From an uncultured Acidobacteriaceae bacterium (lineage in GTDB: Bacteria; Acidobacteriota; Terriglobia; Terriglobales; Acidobacteriaceae): DNA of 13,282 bases. A program made the position numbers and the translations under genes. Positions 6,408 to 13,282 of the stretch are shown here, one piece after another. The stretch spans positions 1 through 13,282 of the forward strand of contig CAIMNN010000030.1 in assembly GCA_903842845.1 (NCBI GenBank), given 5' to 3'. The notes below the pieces were generated by a model. The model ran no database searches. It was not told where the DNA came from and saw only the letters and a list, made by a program, of their open reading frames with translations. The number at the start of each line of letters is the position of its first letter. The first letter of the stretch is position 1.

Positions 6408-7535
6408 GCGCAACCCTTCAGGAACAAACTCGCTGCTCAGCATCTTGATGTTGTTCGTCAGGTAATACGTCGGTATCGTCGGATATTGCTCCTCCACCAG
6501 TTGCAGCGTGCGGAAGTCAAAGCTCTGCACTTCCGAGCGGCTCTCCATGTGGTTGCGAACGATCGCGCCACACAGCGTCTTCACAAATACATCCGGCCCG
6601 ACAGTGTGATTCTTGTACAGGTCTGCCGGAGCATTCGGCGGCTGATGCCCCGCAACCTCCGCCGGCAAACGGTCGGGCAAAATCTTCGTCTCCAGATTGA
6701 ACCGCACCGTTGCCCCCGTATGCGCACGCTCCCTCGCATGAGGTGAATCTTTCCCCGCCCCCGTCGTGTAGTACTCCGCATAAAAGCGCGTGAACCGGAA
6801 AAGCTGTTCCACATTCGTCGGAACATACGGACTTGCCAAACCTTCCGCTTTGGCAAACGCAACAGCAACGGGCGAGAGTGCAAGATCATTTGTCTGCACT
6901 TTGCCAAAGTGAACCTTGTCGCAGACAAATGTCTTTTGCGCGTCGACCATCGAAATGTCCTTGACGTACACGCGATTCTCCATCGTGTAAGGCGCGCCAT
7001 CCTGACGTCGACAGCTCTCGGGATTCAGAAACTGGTCATGCCATATCAGCGACACACCATCCGTCGTCACGCCCGTGTCCGTCTCCAACTCCGTCGCGCC
7101 CAGGTCCATTCCGCTTTCAAACGATGGCAGCGTGTTCTCCGGCCGCAAGCCGCGTCCACCACGATGCGCGCTGAAATCAAATCCCTCCAGCTTGTTGCCC
7201 TTCGCGCGCTCTTCCGCTATAACAGTCCGCAAAATATCCGGATAATCGCTGATGATTCCGTCCACGCCAAGGTCGATGAGAGCCCTCATCTTCTCCGCGT
7301 CGTTGGTCGTCCACGGCACAACCTTGAAGCCGGCCGCATGCAGCGTCTTCACATTCACGCGCGCATCCGCGCCAAGCAACGACTCATCCACCGGCGAAAG
7401 CACCGGCACGTTCTCCGCTTTGTGCGCCTTCGCATGCGCCGCTGCCTTCTGCATCAACGTAAGATAAGCATCGCTCTGCGCCATTAAAGGAGCTCCACAG
7501 ATCAGCAGGACCAGATACAAGTTGAATCTTCTCAT
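6384..7535 (-). CDS. Glycerophosphodiester phosphodiesterase family protein with permuted motif order
   Basis: An exported 383-residue GDPD-family (TIM-barrel) enzyme expected to hydrolyse glycerophosphodiesters to sn-glycerol-3-phosphate and an alcohol. A signal peptide (MRRFNLYLVLLICGAPLMAQ) precedes VKTLHAAGFKVVPWTTND (62-79) and LGVDGIISDYPDIL (89-102), which in standard GDPDs form the C-terminal end. Only then come the normally N-terminal motifs: HRGGRG (124-129), RPENTLPSFE (131-140), ELETDTGVT (149-157), WHD (165-167), later FNLETK (279-284) and QSFDFRTL (337-344). The protein ends soon after TIPTYYLTNN with no second WTxN segment. All expected catalytic and metal-binding motifs are therefore present once, in circularly permuted order. 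The ATG at 7535 fits the signal peptide better than the frame opening at 7559; only a weak GGAT precedes it. It has its own candidate promoter and lies downstream of the receptor terminator. Confidence 0.85.
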   Translation of the reverse strand: MRRFNLYLVLLICGAPLMAQSDAYLTLMQKAAAHAKAHKAENVPVLSPVDESLLGADARVNVKTLHAAGFKVVPWTTNDAEKMRALIDLGVDGIISDYPDILRTVIAEERAKGNKLEGFDFSAHRGGRGLRPENTLPSFESGMDLGATELETDTGVTTDGVSLIWHDQFLNPESCRRQDGAPYTMENRVYVKDISMVDAQKTFVCDKVHFGKVQTNDLALSPVAVAFAKAEGLASPYVPTNVEQLFRFTRFYAEYYTTGAGKDSPHARERAHTGATVRFNLETKILPDRLPAEVAGHQPPNAPADLYKNHTVGPDVFVKTLCGAIVRNHMESRSEVQSFDFRTLQLVEEQYPTIPTYYLTNNIKMLSSEFVPEGLRLSAEEAK

Positions 7536-7554
7536 GTATAAAGTATCCGCAACC

Positions 7555-7582
7555 AACATAAAAGGATGATTTAAATTTGCAA
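7555..7582 (-). promoter_or_regulatory. Candidate promoter of the GDPD gene
   Basis: On the minus strand TTGCAA (7577-7582), a 16-base spacer and TATGTT (7555-7560) resemble a sigma70 promoter with four of six matches in each box. It sits just past the receptor terminator and about 20 bases before the GDPD start, a sensible place for an independent transcription unit. Confidence 0.3.
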
Positions 7583-7611
7583 GATAATTTCATCCGCTCG
7601 ATTCCGCAACC

Positions 7612-7642
7612 AAAAAAACGACCCGGAGTTGCCCCCGGGCCG
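7612..7642 (-). terminator. Intrinsic terminator after the TonB-dependent receptor
   Basis: On the minus strand CGGCCCGG (7642-7635) pairs with CCGGGTCG (7626-7619), an 8-bp GC-rich stem with one G-U pair and an 8-base loop. It is followed immediately by seven T residues (7618-7612). It lies 23 bases past the receptor stop codon and ends that transcription unit before the GDPD gene. Confidence 0.9.
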
Positions 7643-7665
7643 CTCAACAAGTTGCTGTTGATGAT

Positions 7666-10600
7666 TTAGTAAATGACCTTCAATCCGAACTGGATGATGC
7701 GCGGCTCAAATGTTGCCGACACCGCACCGCCACCCGACGGTGTGCCGCCGAGCGTGCCGCTCAATCCGCTCGCAGGCAAGTACAGGTTCGTGTGATTGAA
7801 GATGTTGTAAAACTCCGAACGGAACTCCACCTTCAGATTTTCATTCGGCGTTGAGAACCGCTTGTTCAGTCCGATATCGGTCTGGAAGAACCCCGGCGTG
7901 CGGTCCGGGTTGCGGCCTGCATTGCCGAACGGGCTGAGCAGGTTGCCGCTGCCGTCCTTCGTCGCAGGCAGTGAATAAGCAGCCCAGTTCACATACTGCA
8001 CTGTTCCGCTTGAAGTAATGTTCTTGATGCAAGAGTGTCCATCGTGGCAATTGTGAACCACCTGGCCGGAGACCGTGTTCGGGCGGTACTCGTTGGCGCC
8101 GCGATAAGTTGCCGATATCTGCGGAGAAACCGCATTGGCTCCGTTCGGTGTATAGACCAGGTTGTAAGGCGTACCAGCCTGAGCCACATTCACCATGTTC
8201 ACCTGCCAGTTGCCCACAACAGCATCCAGGAAGCCATTGCTGTGGCTCAGGAACTGCTTGCCGTGCCCGATTGGCAATTCGTAGTTCGCGCTCAGAATAT
8301 CCGACACCGGCAGATTGTAATCCGACTGGCTGTACTCGGCGCGAAGGTTGTTCGCATCCTGCGGTGAAGGCGTGTTGCCTTCGAGCGACGCCGAAGCGTT
8401 GTCAGACGCGTGCTCCCAAGTGAACGAGTTCAACACAGTAAGCCCGTTCACAAAGCGCTGTTCAAAACGCACCTGCAACGAATCATAGTGTGAGTAGAAC
8501 TCGTTCAGTGCCGTCGTGATGTCGCCATTGGTAAACGTTGTGCCCACCGTGCTGCCCCATGTCGGGTAAGGACGCACAAAGCCCTGCGCCGGATTGGACG
8601 GGTTCGCCAAGCCAAGCGATGGGTTCTGCTGGTTCGCATTCAAAAAGCCCTGAAGCTTCAGCCCATGGTTGCCCACGTACGCAACGTCGACGATTGTGTT
8701 CTTCTTGAGTTCGCGCTGAACGCTTAGGAACCAACTCTCAACATAGCTGTCCTTCGTGTCCTTCGGAATGTAGGTGATGTTGTCCGTGCCAGGCGTGAAG
8801 TTCGTCGCAAGACCAGCCGGATATCCCTCGCCCATGGTCACAAAGCAACTTGTGGAAGGCGTTCCCGCATTCACGTTTTTGCACCAGTTAGCCGACGTAG
8901 GCGCCACACCCTCGTTCACCGACACAAAAAGCGCGTTCGGTGCGTTGATGGGCAGAATGTCGCCCGAGCCTGCGCGCGTGTAATGAACAAAGCTCGTGCC
9001 GAAGCCGCCGCGTACAACCGTCTTCGGATTGAAAGAATAAGCAAAGCCAACGCGCGGCGCATAATCACCCAGTGAAGGATTGACCAGCGTCTTGCCGTAA
9101 GTTCCGCTGCCGCTGTACGGCGTGATGAACGGTGTCGTTACCGCGCCCTTGGTCAGCGTCAGCAGCGTCACACTCGACGGGTCAAAGTTCGACAGGTTGT
9201 TGTTGACTTCCGAATACGGCGAACCATACTCCCAGCGAACGCCAAGGTTCAGCGTCAGCTTGTTGTTGACCTTCCAGTCATCCTGCACGTACCAGTTGTG
9301 CATCGTCTGCAACAGGTGCGCCTTGAAGTACGTAGCAAGAGCGTAGTTGTTCATCGTGCCGAAAAGGTAATCGGCCCAGTAGTTGTCCGCCGCAGCCTTG
9401 CCGCCGTTGTTCGTTGTGCATGAACCGGAAGTGCAAAGGCTGTAGCCCTTGCTGAACGTGAACGAACCGAACAGCGGGTTCGAGTCCTGCACTTCCATCC
9501 AGATGTGCTCGTACTCGTAGCCGAACTTCAATGAGTGATGACCCTTGACCCAGCTGAAGTTCACCTTCGGGTCAAGCAGCGATGGGTTCTGCCACTGCGG
9601 ATTCGTCGACTGACGGCCAAAAGAGGAGAAGCCGCCAGAGATGCTCGTTGATGGCAGACCACCGGCGACAATCGGGTTGCTCGGAAGGTTCGGAATGTTG
9701 ACCGAAGTGTCACCGATAGAAAGCGTGTACTTGCCGGCGCGTGTTCCACTCAGGCCAATTCGCGCATCCAGCACCTTGTTGGTTCCAAACAGACGCGTAT
9801 AACCAAGCGCAACCTGCTGGTTCAGGATCTTTGCGCGGCCGTTCGTCTGCCCGTCCAAAGCGCCCGGCAGTGTGCGATAGTTAATGCCCGTTTCCTTGCG
9901 GTCGCTCACGCGCAGGAACCACGAACTCTTCTCGCTCTGCTGGAAGTCAAGGCGCAGATCGCCCTTGTCCGAGTTGTCCGTGAACGGCGCATGCGTTGCG
10001 CAATCATTGGTCGCAATGCCCGTGGATGAGTTGATCAGCGGTGAACCTGCCGCAACCTGGCACTGCGTCGGAAGGTTCTTCCAAAGATTAAGCACCTGCT
10101 GTGCAGCCGGATCGATAGCCGATAGCGGTATCTGCGTTCCATGCGGATAGATCGTTCCCGTCAATGGGTCCTGCACGTCGACAACCAACGTGCGGTTGAT
10201 CTCATTCTGTGTCGGGACCGTCAGCACAACAATCGGCGTCAACGTCTGACGGAAGCCCTCGTAATCGAGGAAGTAGAAAAGATGATTGTGAAGAATCGGG
10301 CCGCCAAAATCCGCGCCAAACTGATTGCGCTTGAAGTCCGGCTTCGGCACATGATAAAAAGTGCCGCCCGTCTGCGCGCTTTGCGGCTTGATGTAGCCAT
10401 AGGCGTTCAGGTCCGTGTTGCGGATGAACTCATACAACTTGGCATGGAACCTGTTCGTTCCCGAAAGCGAAGCCACGTTGACCAGCGCGCCTGAAGAGCG
10501 GCCATACTCGGCGCTCTCGTTGTTCGTCACAACCTGGAACTGCGCCACCGAATCCGGCGGCATCGGGATGATCTGGTTGTCGAAGCCCTGGTTGCTCTCG

Positions 10601-11226
10601 CCATACGCGTTGTTGTCCATACCGTCGAGCATGAAGTTGTTGAACATGCTGCGCTCGCCGTTCACGTTGTAAGCGCCGGCGCGTACAAGACTGGTCACCG
10701 CGGTCGTCGTTGCAGCCGTGGGAGCCTGACGTGCGCCGTTCACAAGCCCTACAAGGTCCGCATAATTACGCGTAACCAGCGGAAGCGATTCGGTCTGATA
10801 ATTCGTGATTGTCTGGCCGCGTTCACTGGTCGCTGTCTCTATCTGTAGTGACACGTCGGTGACTTCAACCGTGCTGGTGGCCTGGCCAACCTTCAGCGTC
10901 AAGTCGATATGCTGACGGTTGCCGACCGAAACGGTGATGTTCTTGGCCTCGGAGGACGCGAATCCAGGCGCACTGGCCACAATGGAGTAGACGCCAACAC
11001 GCAATGCAGGCACTTCATAATCACCCTGGCCATTCGATGCCAGGTGAAGCTCAAATCCGGTGTTTTTGTTGGTTACAGTAATGGCAGCATTAGGCACTGC
11101 CGCGCCTGTGGCATCGTGTATGGTGCCGATGAGACCGCCATCCTCATACTGACCCCAGGCACGCGTACCACTAAATGCGATAAGCAGACCCACCAAAAGT
11201 AGCGCAGTGAAAATTGATTTTTTCAT
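7666..11226 (-). CDS. TonB-dependent receptor, Oar-like, with carboxypeptidase-regulatory-like domain
   Basis: A 1186-residue outer-membrane receptor expected to take up or bind a ligand using TonB/proton-motive energy. Order: signal peptide (1-26, ending RAWGQ); a carboxypeptidase regulatory-like Ig-type domain (about 30-112, GLIGTIHDATGAAVPNAAIT ... LKVGQ); a possible TonB-box-like TVEVTDV (119-125); a plug domain with LPLVTRNYADLVGL (148-161), YNVNGERSMFNNFMLDGMDN (186-205) and AEYGRSSGALVNV (239-251); then a long barrel ending in a terminal aromatic residue (FGLKVIY), the usual outer-membrane insertion signal. Such proteins are greatly expanded in Acidobacteria; the ligand is unknown. The start at 11226 (MKKSIF) is preferred over a frame opening at 11295 because it begins the signal peptide, though only a weak AAAGA precedes it. 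A strong terminator follows. No TonB, ExbB/D or SusD-like partner is visible. Confidence 0.93.
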   Translation of the reverse strand: MKKSIFTALLLVGLLIAFSGTRAWGQYEDGGLIGTIHDATGAAVPNAAITVTNKNTGFELHLASNGQGDYEVPALRVGVYSIVASAPGFASSEAKNITVSVGNRQHIDLTLKVGQATSTVEVTDVSLQIETATSERGQTITNYQTESLPLVTRNYADLVGLVNGARQAPTAATTTAVTSLVRAGAYNVNGERSMFNNFMLDGMDNNAYGESNQGFDNQIIPMPPDSVAQFQVVTNNESAEYGRSSGALVNVASLSGTNRFHAKLYEFIRNTDLNAYGYIKPQSAQTGGTFYHVPKPDFKRNQFGADFGGPILHNHLFYFLDYEGFRQTLTPIVVLTVPTQNEINRTLVVDVQDPLTGTIYPHGTQIPLSAIDPAAQQVLNLWKNLPTQCQVAAGSPLINSSTGIATNDCATHAPFTDNSDKGDLRLDFQQSEKSSWFLRVSDRKETGINYRTLPGALDGQTNGRAKILNQQVALGYTRLFGTNKVLDARIGLSGTRAGKYTLSIGDTSVNIPNLPSNPIVAGGLPSTSISGGFSSFGRQSTNPQWQNPSLLDPKVNFSWVKGHHSLKFGYEYEHIWMEVQDSNPLFGSFTFSKGYSLCTSGSCTTNNGGKAAADNYWADYLFGTMNNYALATYFKAHLLQTMHNWYVQDDWKVNNKLTLNLGVRWEYGSPYSEVNNNLSNFDPSSVTLLTLTKGAVTTPFITPYSGSGTYGKTLVNPSLGDYAPRVGFAYSFNPKTVVRGGFGTSFVHYTRAGSGDILPINAPNALFVSVNEGVAPTSANWCKNVNAGTPSTSCFVTMGEGYPAGLATNFTPGTDNITYIPKDTKDSYVESWFLSVQRELKKNTIVDVAYVGNHGLKLQGFLNANQQNPSLGLANPSNPAQGFVRPYPTWGSTVGTTFTNGDITTALNEFYSHYDSLQVRFEQRFVNGLTVLNSFTWEHASDNASASLEGNTPSPQDANNLRAEYSQSDYNLPVSDILSANYELPIGHGKQFLSHSNGFLDAVVGNWQVNMVNVAQAGTPYNLVYTPNGANAVSPQISATYRGANEYRPNTVSGQVVHNCHDGHSCIKNITSSGTVQYVNWAAYSLPATKDGSGNLLSPFGNAGRNPDRTPGFFQTDIGLNKRFSTPNENLKVEFRSEFYNIFNHTNLYLPASGLSGTLGGTPSGGGAVSATFEPRIIQFGLKVIY

Positions 11227-11295
11227 AGTCTTTGCATTTTGAAGGCTGGCCGCTCTGGCAAATATGAATGTAACGCTACAAAAAAATAAATTCAT

Positions 11296-11340
11296 TTGAA
11301 TTTCAATGATTCTTTATGAATTGAATCGCAAATTGTTCAA
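11296..11340 (-). promoter_or_regulatory. AT-rich candidate promoter with palindrome for the receptor gene
   Basis: The 150-base gap before the receptor is strongly AT-rich. On the minus strand TTGAAC (11335-11340), a 16-base spacer and CATAAA (11313-11318) form a possible promoter with four of six matches in each box. A palindrome TTGAATTTCAA (11296-11306) lies where transcription would begin and could be an operator. TTCAT (11291-11295) and ATGAA (11316-11320) form a further inverted pair. There is no terminator between the small upstream ORF and this region, so read-through from the permease operon remains possible. Confidence 0.3.
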
Positions 11341-11376
11341 AACGAATAATGTGACTCCTAATCCTGCATCAAATTA

Positions 11377-11511
11377 TTAACGCCGTGTGTAGTAGGGGTA
11401 AACAATTAGTAAAGCGATGCATATTGCAGCAACAAGTGCGAACGCGACCAATGAAAAAAGCAACTTGAGGCTGGGCCCCTGATTTTCATCCCTGTCTTTT
11501 TCATCATTCAT
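11377..11511 (-). CDS. Small single-pass membrane protein coupled to the permease gene
   Basis: A 44-residue ORF. A charged N-terminus (MNDEKDRDENQ) is followed by one hydrophobic segment at residues 17-37 and a short tail, YPYYTRR. By the positive-inside rule the C-terminus may be cytoplasmic, but the N-terminal Lys and Arg leave this open. The start overlaps the permease stop codon (coding overlap 8 bases, ATGAATGA context) and is preceded by GGAGAG with an 8-base spacer, so translational coupling is likely. I recognise no family. By position it could be an accessory subunit or regulator of the MacB-type permease; that is inference. The good ribosome binding site, overlap and clean amphipathic layout make it more than a chance ORF, but conservation is untested. 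Confidence 0.65.
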   Translation of the reverse strand: MNDEKDRDENQGPSLKLLFSLVAFALVAAICIALLIVYPYYTRR

Positions 11512-12775
11512 AGTTCAAGCTCTCCACAGGGTCGAGTTGCGCCGCGCGCGTTGCAGGAACCGTTCCAAAAATTATGCCGACCAGGAGTGCCGTTCCCAAC
11601 GCAATTACGGCTGAACGCCAATCCACCGGCAACACATACGGCGTGAACAAACGCACCGAGAACGGCAGAGCCATGCCGATGATCGTCCCTGCCAAACCTC
11701 CGGCGAGCGAGATGATCACCGCTTCGGCGAGGAACTGCAATCGTATCTCGCGTGCCGTAGCGCCCAGCGCCTTGCGGATGCCTATCTCGCGTATGCGCGC
11801 GCGCACATTGGCCAGCATGATGTTCATGATACCCACGCCGCCCACAGCCAGCGTCACCGAAGCCACCAGCAGCAGCACCACAGTGAGAATGTTCGCGATC
11901 GTCGCTGCCGAGTCAAGCAACTCGCGCAGGTTCTGCGCTTTATAAATTGAATTCGGCCGGTGACGCGCGCTGATGATGCGCACAGCCTCCTGCGTCGCCT
12001 CCGGAACCTGGTCCATGCTGCTCATCGAAAAATAGATTTGCTTCACGTTGTCAGTGCCGGTCAAGTAACGCGCCACTGAATACGGAATCAGAATTGTCTG
12101 GTCAGCTATTTCAGATTGTCCAAAATCCTCAACGTTCTTGAAGATGCCGACAATAGTGAACGGAATGCCGGTTATCTGGAATGTCCGCCCTATCGCCGCA
12201 TCCGCGCTGCCGTACATCTCTTTCGCAAATGGCTCCGTCACCACAGCGCATTTGATGTGCGCCGTGTCATCTGTCTCGTCGAAAAAGCGCCCCATCGGAA
12301 CCGTCAAATTGTGAATGGACTTGTATTGCGGACTGACGCCAAGAACCAGCGTCTCCTTCGTCACGCCGCTGCCGATGCTGATGCGGTCATGCGTCTCCTG
12401 CACCGGCGAAGAATACATTACCCCCGGCAACTGCGCCAGTACGGCTTTCTCGTCTTCTCTGGTCAGGGGGTCGCTGTTCACCGCATGCTCTGAGGCAGCC
12501 GTTCCTCCGCCTGAGTATTCAACCTCAACTTCATTCGTGCCGAACTTCTGGATCTCGTTAAGGATCCACTCTTTGCCCGTAAGCCCGATGGTCACCACAA
12601 GTATCACCGAGGCCGACCCGATCACCATGCCAAGCGCAGTAAGCGCAGAACGCCACTTGCTCGCCGCGAATGAATCAAAGGCCAACTTCAATATTTCACT
12701 GAACACCATCGTCCGCCGCGCGCTTAACAGCGTTTGGCGGAAGGCGTTTTGGCGTGCTTCATCGCTCTGGTTCAT
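11504..12775 (-). CDS. MacB/FtsX-type ABC transporter permease (no fused ATPase)
   Basis: A 423-residue inner-membrane protein with the four-helix MacB layout. TM1 lies in ALTALGMVIGSASVILVVTI (about 44-63). A large periplasmic domain (about 65-290) follows, including LVLGVSPQYK and the PFTIVGIF strand. Three C-terminal helices form the FtsX domain, with the typical coupling segment RARIREIGIRKALGATAREI (about 326-345) and a closing PATRAAQLDPVESLNYE. MacB-type systems act as mechanotransmission pumps for lipoproteins, peptides or drugs and need an ABC ATPase plus often a periplasmic adaptor. Neither is next to this gene: the upstream neighbour is a phosphohexomutase. The ATG at 12775 is the first in frame; an alternative at 12709 (MVFSEILKLAF) would drop a 22-residue polar leader, and neither has a strong Shine-Dalgarno. 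The stop overlaps the start of a 44-residue membrane ORF. Confidence 0.88.
   Translation of the reverse strand: MNQSDEARQNAFRQTLLSARRTMVFSEILKLAFDSFAASKWRSALTALGMVIGSASVILVVTIGLTGKEWILNEIQKFGTNEVEVEYSGGGTAASEHAVNSDPLTREDEKAVLAQLPGVMYSSPVQETHDRISIGSGVTKETLVLGVSPQYKSIHNLTVPMGRFFDETDDTAHIKCAVVTEPFAKEMYGSADAAIGRTFQITGIPFTIVGIFKNVEDFGQSEIADQTILIPYSVARYLTGTDNVKQIYFSMSSMDQVPEATQEAVRIISARHRPNSIYKAQNLRELLDSAATIANILTVVLLLVASVTLAVGGVGIMNIMLANVRARIREIGIRKALGATAREIRLQFLAEAVIISLAGGLAGTIIGMALPFSVRLFTPYVLPVDWRSAVIALGTALLVGIIFGTVPATRAAQLDPVESLNYE
11520..11525 (-). promoter_or_regulatory. Ribosome binding site of the 44-residue membrane ORF
   Basis: GGAGAG on the minus strand lies inside the permease coding end, 8 bases before the ATG at 11511. 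It is one of the better Shine-Dalgarno sequences in the window and is the main sequence support for the small gene. Confidence 0.6.
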
Positions 12776-12844
12776 ATCTGCTCTATCAATACCATCATAA
12801 CGGCAACGCCGCCGATTCGTTTAAACTCCAATGATTTGACGCAA

Positions 12845-13282
12845 TCAGCTCCCCAGCGCAAACTCCCGAGCCGACGCCAGCAGCTTCTGCACGCTCTCCA
12901 TCGAACAGCTCTCGGAGTAGATGCGCATCAGCGGCTCCGTCCCGCTCGCGCGCAACAGCAACCACGTCTCCGCCGCATTCGGCTTCGTCGCCGCCTCGGG
13001 ATTCTCAAGGAAAAACTTCACGCCGTCCAGCGTCTCTATTTTCAGTATCTTCATCCCCGCGAACGCCACATCGCCCACCTTCAACTCCCGCGCCAGCGCT
13101 ATCGCGCGGTTCTTCAGCTCCTCCAAAATATTTAAATCGACGCGCCCATACTGATGCTCGCCGTACTCAGCCTGCAACTCCGCCACCAACTCGCCCAGCG
13201 TCTTCTTCTCCTCGGCCATCACGTTCGCCAGTATCAACGCATTCAGCAATCCATCGCGCTCCGGCAAATGCCGCTGCAATCC
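12845..13282 (-). CDS. Alpha-D-phosphohexomutase (phosphoglucomutase/phosphomannomutase family), C-terminal part
   Basis: The last 145 residues of an enzyme that moves a phosphate between C6 and C1 of a hexose, giving sugar-1-phosphates for cell-wall and polysaccharide precursors. The gene enters from the right edge with no start in the window. The fragment opens at the end of domain 3 with HLPERDG (residues 5-11) and continues to YGRVDL. Domain 4 carries the phosphate-binding loop RASGTEPLMRIYSES (about 111-125). The metal-binding and catalytic-serine domains are outside the window, so phosphoglucomutase, phosphomannomutase and GlmM-type activities cannot be separated. The 69-base gap to the permease gene contains no convincing terminator, so the two may share a transcript. 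Confidence 0.88.
   Translation of the reverse strand, partial: GLQRHLPERDGLLNALILANVMAEEKKTLGELVAELQAEYGEHQYGRVDLNILEELKNRAIALARELKVGDVAFAGMKILKIETLDGVKFFLENPEAATKPNAAETWLLLRASGTEPLMRIYSESCSMESVQKLLASAREFALGS

Noticed and set aside
5932..6465. A 177-codon plus-strand frame overlapping the thioredoxin-fold gene in another frame
   Set aside because: Ser/Thr/Ala/Arg-rich frame-shift shadow of a gene with clear motifs and a good ribosome binding site.
6909..7487. A 192-codon plus-strand frame opposite the phosphodiesterase gene
   Set aside because: Arg/His-rich shadow of the GDPD frame, which contains all the family motifs.
7666..11226. Receptor, permease and GDPD as one phosphate-scavenging operon
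   Set aside because: A strong terminator separates the receptor from the GDPD, and nothing in the receptor shows its ligand; a shared pathway would be speculation.
12776..12844. Possible terminator between the phosphohexomutase and the permease
   Set aside because: A CGGC/GCCG 4-bp pair exists but is short and has no T-run, so read-through is at least as likely.

Overview
The window looks like a chromosomal segment of an acidobacterium, most likely family Acidobacteriaceae (Terriglobia). This rests on protein style and gene content, not on a database search: a roughly 1190-residue Oar-like TonB-dependent receptor with an N-terminal carboxypeptidase-regulatory-like domain, a stand-alone MacB-type permease, and a BBP2-like outer-membrane barrel protein among ordinary housekeeping genes. 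Coding DNA is GC-rich with AT-rich intergenic promoters. There are no rRNA or tRNA genes, CRISPR arrays, insertion sequences or phage genes, so this is a largely ordinary chromosomal region.

Left part (1-4770): the 5' two-fifths of gyrA runs off the left edge on the minus strand. It is preceded by a sigma70-like promoter overlapping a strong inverted repeat. A divergent plus-strand gene encodes a small secreted protein of unknown function. It converges, 5 bases apart, with a minus-strand polytopic GT-C-type glycosyltransferase-like membrane protein. Next is a minus-strand outer-membrane barrel/porin gene with its own intrinsic terminator.

Middle (4771-7665): ruvB and a thioredoxin-fold protein (PRX_like1 type) form a plus-strand pair 17 bases apart. 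They converge with a minus-strand glycerophosphodiester phosphodiesterase (GDPD). A perfect 9-bp hairpin spans the two stop codons. The GDPD is the most unusual protein here: its motifs occur in circularly permuted order, with the normally C-terminal pWTxN...GVDGIxxDYPD segment directly after the signal peptide and the normally N-terminal HRGGRG...PENTL motif after that.

Right part (7666-13282): all on the minus strand. The tail of an alpha-D-phosphohexomutase enters from the right edge, followed by a MacB/FtsX-type permease with no ATPase beside it, then a previously uncalled 44-residue single-pass membrane ORF that overlaps the permease stop codon and has a good Shine-Dalgarno sequence. After an AT-rich 150-base promoter region comes the TonB-dependent receptor, closed by a strong terminator. 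The GDPD then has its own candidate promoter. The envelope genes (receptor, porin, permease, GDPD, glycosyltransferase) share a surface theme, but the sequence does not show that they act in one pathway.
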